Shown: piece by piece, positions 59,824 through 64,000 of the stretch | Layout: every line of letters begins with the position of its first letter | How positions within the stretch are numbered: position 1 is the stretch's first letter | Position numbers and translations under genes: made by a program | Notes under the pieces: model-generated | Databases searched by the model: none | What the model saw: only the letters and a program-made list of their open reading frames with translations | What the model was told of the DNA's origin: nothing | Origin: Chloroflexi bacterium HGW-Chloroflexi-6 | Lineage (GTDB): Bacteria; Chloroflexota; Anaerolineae; Anaerolineales; Villigracilaceae | NCBI GenBank assembly: GCA_002840685.1 | Contig: PHBU01000001.1 | Coordinates: forward strand, 186,001 to 250,000 | DNA: 64,000 bases | Direction of reading: 5' to 3'

Positions 59824-62034
59824 ATGGGTGATTTGCAATCCTATCTTCCCATTTTGCTTGCTTTCCTGCCGGTAGTCCCCTACCTGGTGCTCTTGATTCT
59901 TGCGATTCGCCGCCTGCGCAACCCGGAACAGTTGACCGATTTTCTGGCAGTTTTTCTTTCGGTTGGGTTGGCGCTCGAATTGATCTACATGCCTGGCCAG
60001 TTCGGCTGGCTGGGGATTGAGAGTGAAAGCCTGTTGTTCATCTCTCAAATCGGCTCGGTTTTGTTGGTGGTGATGCTGGCGCAAATGATCCGCGTTGCAT
60101 CTGTCCCAATGGTGCGCAACTGGCCCTTCTGGCTGGCCCTGCTGTGGATGATCGCGCTGGTTGTGATCAACAATTCGCTGCTGATTTTTGCCTCCTGGAT
60201 CGTTTTTGCGCTGTGGACGATTTTCCTGTTGCAACAGGCGATCCGCAAGGCGCACATGCCGATCTTGCGCAACCGCATGACGTACTGGGTGCTTGTGCTG
60301 GGGCTGGTGCTGGCAAACGATATTTTGCTGTTCTACTTCCCCGATTGGCGCGGCAACCTGCTGCGCCTGGCCGCGGCGGTCGTCTTGAGCTTTGTAATCA
60401 TGCGCAGTCACCTGCCAGATGTGCGCGACCTGAGCCGCCAGTTCCTGATTTACCTGACCTCAGCCCTATTGACCATGCTGGCTTATATCGGCATTTTCTG
60501 GGCTGCCCAGATGATCCTGGGAAATTTAAGCGTTTACGATCCGCTTTTGGTGGGCGCGGGCGTGGCGGTCTTGATCTCGCTCATTTTCTCGCCCTTGCTC
60601 GGGCAGGTACGCAATACCTATAACAGCCTGTTCCGCCTCGAAGTTTACGACCCATCCCAAATTTTGCGCGAATATTCAACCAGCATCAGCAACATTCTCG
60701 AACTTGATAAGTTGGCGACGGTTGCGGTTGGTTTGATCATGGAAGCCCTTGAAATTAACAAGGGCTTGCTGTTTTTGATCGATCCCGAAATTGGCGATGA
60801 CCAGCAAAAGGTCTACCGCGTGACCCCTGTGCGCGGCGCGGGCAGCCTGCCATCGGGCAATGCGGTCTTTTCAGAAGGCAGTTCGATCGTCAAGTTTTTC
60901 GTTGAAGAGCGCGAGGCGCTGCTGCAGTACGATGTCGATTTTGCGCCAACTTTTATGGATGCGCCGATCCGTGAACGCAAGTGGATGAGCGGCTTGGGCA
61001 TCGATGTCTATGTGCCGATCTATTCCAAAGGCGATTGGATCGGCCTGCTGGCGCTCGGTCCGAAAGGCTCTGGCCGGCGCTACACCGAAGAAGACCTGAA
61101 CCTGCTGGCCGCCATCGCCAGCCAGACTGGTGTCGCGCTCGAAAATGCGCGTCTGGTCGAAGACCTGCGCAAACTGAATGACCAGATCCGCGAAGCCTAT
61201 GCATTTCTCGACAAAGCCAACAACGACCTGGCCAGCCTTGAAATGACCAAATCGAACTTCATCAGCATTGCCTCGCACGAACTGCGCACCCCGCTGACGG
61301 TGGCGCGCGGCTACGCCGAAATGTTGATGGAAGACCCGTCCCTGCCCGAACAGGTGCGCGGACTGGTAAGGGGCATCCACAAATCGACCCTGCGCCAGGT
61401 GGAGATCATGGATTCGATGTTCGACATCGCCCAACTCGACACCAGCACCCTCGAGTTGCACCGCCAGGATGTCTTCCTGAACGAACTGGTGCGCTCGGCG
61501 GTCCAGGAACTGACCAGTTCGCTGACAGAGCGCGAACAGGAATTATCGGTGGACCTGCCGCAGCTGCCGGCCATCAAGGCCGACCCGAATACCATGCGCA
61601 AGCTGTTCTACCACCTGTTCAGCAATGCCATCAAATTCACCCCGAACGGCGGCAAGATCACCGTCACCGGGCGGCAACTGCCGCCCAACAACCGCGACCT
61701 GCCCGAAGGCGGGGTCGAGGTCATCGTCAGCGACAGCGGCGTGGGGGTGGATAAAGCCCTGCAGGAAGTCATCTTTACCAAGTTCTACCAGCCCGGCGAT
61801 CAACTTAACCGCCACTCGACCGGCAAAACCAAGTTTAAGGGTTCCGGCGCGGGACTGGGGCTGGCCCTCTCGCGCGGCATTGTCAACGCCCACGGCGGGC
61901 GGCTATGGGTGGAAAGTGAAGGGTATGACGAAACGAACTGTCCGGGCAGCGACTTCCATATCATCCTGCCGTTGCGCTCTCAGGGTGAGAGCAAAACGGT
62001 GCGCATGGGTAGCGCCGTCAAATTAAAACTTTAG
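59824..62034 (+). CDS. Membrane histidine kinase with GAF domain
   Basis: 736 aa from ATG 59824. Eight or nine TM helices fill the first 280 residues. A GAF domain follows (ILELDKLATVAVGLIMEALEINKGLLFLI, YVPIYSKGDWIGLLALGPKGSGRRYTEEDLNLLAAIASQTGVALENARL), then a coiled coil, a HisKA box (SNFISIASHELRTPLTVARGYAE) and an ATPase domain with N box LFSNAIKFTP, VSDSGVGVD and GSGAGLGLALSRGIV. The N-terminus resembles 7TM-type sensor modules. No response regulator is adjacent, so it is an orphan kinase here. Confidence 0.92.
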   Translation: MGDLQSYLPILLAFLPVVPYLVLLILAIRRLRNPEQLTDFLAVFLSVGLALELIYMPGQFGWLGIESESLLFISQIGSVLLVVMLAQMIRVASVPMVRNWPFWLALLWMIALVVINNSLLIFASWIVFALWTIFLLQQAIRKAHMPILRNRMTYWVLVLGLVLANDILLFYFPDWRGNLLRLAAAVVLSFVIMRSHLPDVRDLSRQFLIYLTSALLTMLAYIGIFWAAQMILGNLSVYDPLLVGAGVAVLISLIFSPLLGQVRNTYNSLFRLEVYDPSQILREYSTSISNILELDKLATVAVGLIMEALEINKGLLFLIDPEIGDDQQKVYRVTPVRGAGSLPSGNAVFSEGSSIVKFFVEEREALLQYDVDFAPTFMDAPIRERKWMSGLGIDVYVPIYSKGDWIGLLALGPKGSGRRYTEEDLNLLAAIASQTGVALENARLVEDLRKLNDQIREAYAFLDKANNDLASLEMTKSNFISIASHELRTPLTVARGYAEMLMEDPSLPEQVRGLVRGIHKSTLRQVEIMDSMFDIAQLDTSTLELHRQDVFLNELVRSAVQELTSSLTEREQELSVDLPQLPAIKADPNTMRKLFYHLFSNAIKFTPNGGKITVTGRQLPPNNRDLPEGGVEVIVSDSGVGVDKALQEVIFTKFYQPGDQLNRHSTGKTKFKGSGAGLGLALSRGIVNAHGGRLWVESEGYDETNCPGSDFHIILPLRSQGESKTVRMGSAVKLKL

Positions 62035-62055
62035 ACCGCGCCTGAGGCGCGGTCT
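62033..62055 (+). terminator. Terminator of the histidine kinase gene
   Basis: A 10-bp GC-rich stem (62033-62042 with 62046-62055) followed by seven T. Its left arm begins inside the stop codon. Confidence 0.9.
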
Positions 62056-62093
62056 TTTTTTGGTTTCACCGGGAGTAAACCACTTCGATTTTG

Positions 62094-62165
62094 TACCCTC
62101 GCACGGACTCGAACCGTGCTCTCTGGCTCCGGAGGCCAACGCTCTGTCCACTGAGCTACGAGGGC
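62094..62165 (-). tRNA. tRNA-Arg (anticodon CCG)
   Basis: 72 nt, minus strand. The acceptor stem is GCCCTCG paired with CGAGGGT (one G-U). The D arm GCTC/GAGC, an anticodon stem TTGGC/GCCAG around the loop CTCCGGA (anticodon CCG) and a T arm CACGG-TTCGAGT-CCGTG are all present. The 3' CCA is not encoded. Confidence 0.95.
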
Positions 62166-62295
62166 ATGCTCAAAATTTTACCATAAGCGCCCCCTCCCGG
62201 CCTGCCCAATTCTCAGGGCCAGAATTCAAGGCTGGCCAAGTGTCAGATAACTTTTGTACTCATACAGTTTATAATTTATGCATCAGGAGAAAGCC

Positions 62296-63690
62296 ATGAT
62301 CCGCCTTTACAACACCCTCACCCGCAAAAAAGAAGAACTGCAAACCCTCGAACCGGGCGTCGTCAAGCTGTACGTTTGCGGCCCGACCGTCTACAACGAT
62401 GCCCATGTCGGGCATGCCATGTCGGCCCTGGTTTTCGACATCATCCGCCGCTACCTCGAATATCGCGGGTTGAACGTCCGACACGTGATGAACTACACCG
62501 ATGTTGACGACAAGATCATCAACCGCGCCAATCAAATGGGCATTGACCCGTTCGAGCTTTCGAAAAAATACATCGACGATTTCGACCACAACCTCGACGA
62601 TCTCAACATCCTGCCGGCCACCGCCAAACCGCGCGTCAGCAAGACCATGCCGCAGATCATCGACTTCATCCAGGGCTTGATCCAGAAAGAAGCCGCCTAC
62701 GCCGCCCCCAACGGCGATGTTTACTTCAGCGTGATTGGCGATGACGATTACGGCAAACTCTCCGGCCGCAAACTGGACGATATGCAGGCCGGCTCGCGCA
62801 TCGAAGTCGAAGAACTCAAAAGCCACCCGATGGATTTCGCCCTGTGGAAAGCCGCCAAACCCGGTGAACCGGCCTGGGATTCTCCGTGGGGCAAGGGCCG
62901 CCCCGGCTGGCACATCGAGTGCTCGGCCATGAACCTGCACGAACTCGGCGAACAGATCGACATCCACGGCGGCGGCAACGACCTGATCTTCCCGCACCAC
63001 GAAAACGAGATCGCCCAGACCGAAAGCTTCACCGGCAAGCAATTTGCACGCTACTGGATGCACAACGGCATGTTACAGCTCGGCGGCGAGAAAATGTCGA
63101 AGAGCCTCGGCAACATTATCAGCATCAAGGACTTCCTGAGCAAACGCGACGCCGATGTAATGCGCATGTTGGTTCTCAACGGCAACTATCGCAGCCCGCT
63201 CATGTTCAACGATGAAACCCTGGACGGCGCCGAAAAAGGCCTGGAGCGGATCAAATCTGCGCTGAAAGCGGCCCCCGCCGCAGCAGCGGGAGCCAGCCCT
63301 GAGGCCCTCTCTGCGCTCGAGAAACAGACCACCGTCACCCGTGAAGCCTTTGTGACCGCCATGGACGATGATTTCAACGCTGCCGGCGCTTTGGGCAGCA
63401 TCTTCGAACTGGTGCGCGCCATCAACTTTGCCCGCGATGCCGGCGCAACCGACGCCCAGCTCCAACCTGGCCAGGATACCATCCGCGAATTGGCCGGGGT
63501 CTTTGGCCTGCGCCTGAGCGAAAAAACCGGCTCCGGCGGCGCGGACCCCTTCATCGACCTGCTGCTCGAAGTCCGCGCCGAAGTCCGCGCCCAAAAGCTG
63601 TGGGCGCTCTCAGATCTGATCCGCGACCGGCTCAAAGCCCTGGGCGTGACCGTCGAAGACAGCAAACAAGGCTCATCCTGGCACTGGTAA
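62296..63690 (+). CDS. cysS: Cysteinyl-tRNA synthetase
   Basis: Charges tRNA-Cys. Start at ATG 62296 with GGAG 6 nt upstream; an upstream ATG at 62278 has none. Motifs: [29 protein letters not shown] (zinc Cys and HIGH-type VGHA), [55 protein letters not shown] and the KMSKS box [10 protein letters not shown]. Length about 464 aa is normal. Confidence 0.96.
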   Translation: MIRLYNTLTRKKEELQTLEPGVVKLYVCGPTVYNDAHVGHAMSALVFDIIRRYLEYRGLNVRHVMNYTDVDDKIINRANQMGIDPFELSKKYIDDFDHNLDDLNILPATAKPRVSKTMPQIIDFIQGLIQKEAAYAAPNGDVYFSVIGDDDYGKLSGRKLDDMQAGSRIEVEELKSHPMDFALWKAAKPGEPAWDSPWGKGRPGWHIECSAMNLHELGEQIDIHGGGNDLIFPHHENEIAQTESFTGKQFARYWMHNGMLQLGGEKMSKSLGNIISIKDFLSKRDADVMRMLVLNGNYRSPLMFNDETLDGAEKGLERIKSALKAAPAAAAGASPEALSALEKQTTVTREAFVTAMDDDFNAAGALGSIFELVRAINFARDAGATDAQLQPGQDTIRELAGVFGLRLSEKTGSGGADPFIDLLLEVRAEVRAQKLWALSDLIRDRLKALGVTVEDSKQGSSWHW

Positions 63691-63710
63691 GTTTATCGGA
63701 ATATCCAACG

Positions 63711-63746
63711 ACGGAAGTCCAGCGACAGGAGTCGTTGGACTTCCGT
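63711..63746. repeat. Palindromic element after cysS
   Basis: A 16-bp stem (63711-63726 with 63731-63746, one G-T pair) with a 4-nt loop. The words CCAACGAC, GGAAGTCC and GTCGTTGGACTTCC recur in direct and inverted form, typical of small dispersed palindromes. No T-run follows, so a terminator role is doubtful. Confidence 0.55.
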
Positions 63747-63759
63747 GAAAAGGTAAAAA

Positions 63760-64000
63760 ATGACAAACATCAACATCCTGCAAGCCCCCTACATCCACCC
63801 GACCCGCCGCAATCACGCCATCGAACACGCCACCATCCACATTCTCTCGGCGCGTTTCCCCGGCAAGGGCATGGGCGGGCACTCGAACCCGACCGGTTTT
63901 TTTATCATCGGCGACCTGCCCACCGAACAGGTGCGCGAAGCCGTTACTGAGGCCCTGGCCCGCCTGAAAAACGGTGAGGCCCGGCTGGCGATCCACCCCG
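63760..64000 (+). CDS. DUF6391-like protein, 5' part (runs off the window)
   Basis: The first 80 codons of an open frame continuing past the window edge. A GGT-type weak ribosome site precedes ATG 63760. The visible part reads YIHPTRRNHAIEHATIHIL, then GMGGHSNPTGFFIIGDLPTEQVREAVTEAL. The HAIEHATIH and GHSNPTGFFI motifs fit DUF6391, a family of unknown function. The C-terminal part cannot be judged. Confidence 0.7.
   Translation, partial: MTNINILQAPYIHPTRRNHAIEHATIHILSARFPGKGMGGHSNPTGFFIIGDLPTEQVREAVTEALARLKNGEARLAIHP

Overview
The window reads as chromosomal DNA of a Chloroflexota bacterium, most likely class Anaerolineae. This is inferred from the family mix rather than from any rRNA: a Cas4-like solo nuclease, B-box/zinc-ribbon membrane proteins, Thr/Pro-rich lipoproteins, a stand-alone methylmalonyl-CoA mutase B12 subunit with MeaB, a PucC-like permease, a SARP-type giant regulator and YibE/F. 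No rRNA, CRISPR array, phage or insertion sequence was seen. One tRNA-Arg(CCG) is present.

Layout. (1) 1-6.9 kb, plus strand: a membrane adenylate/guanylate cyclase with a C-terminal helix-turn-helix, a Pro/Thr-rich surface protein built of 24-nt repeats, a GH5 endoglucanase lipoprotein, a small membrane protein and a cellulose-synthase-like GT2. This looks like an extracellular glucan locus next to a cyclic-nucleotide sensor. (2) 6.9-9.9 kb: a short DnaE polymerase. (3) 10.0-23.1 kb, all minus strand: about fifteen genes dominated by eight GNAT acetyltransferase genes (several with tandem domains), with RtcB, HAD, VOC, cupin, Stf0 sulfotransferase and MFS genes between them. A 32-codon leader ORF, an intrinsic terminator, a competing antiterminator pairing and a second terminator precede the first GNAT gene, which is the layout of a ribosome-controlled attenuator. 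(4) 23.1-33.9 kb: STAS/4-TM/BMP lipoprotein trio, Hsp20, M23 peptidase-SDR, YibE/F, OsmC, zinc-ribbon TPR protein, FolP, a second STAS-like protein and an S9 peptidase. (5) 34.0-38.7 kb, plus strand: mutase B12 subunit-meaB-GNAT-prs-mutM-hypothetical. (6) 39.0-41.8 kb: panB-panE with a structured 5' leader that may be the pan RNA motif. (7) 41.8-51.6 kb, minus strand: MerR-type regulator with PucC-like MFS, an 1165-aa SARP/AAA/TPR regulator, and a repair/NAD cluster (recN, B-box protein, nadK) led by a split, membrane-tethered Cas4-like nuclease. (8) 51.7-53.4 kb: NapH-like polyferredoxin with a repeat-domain partner. (9) 53.4-56.9 kb: SRPBCC, a GT39-type glycosyltransferase and a frameshifted AT-rich PH-like gene, probably acquired. 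(10) 57-64 kb: an unusual GH13, a GAF histidine kinase, tRNA-Arg, cysS and the start of a DUF6391-type gene.

The most promising undescribed items are the attenuator-led acetyltransferase operon, the split Cas4-like nuclease, the cyclase-HTH fusion, and a recurrent leaderless start architecture (a TANNNT -10 box 6-7 nt before ATG). All functional calls come from reading motifs by eye; no database search was run.
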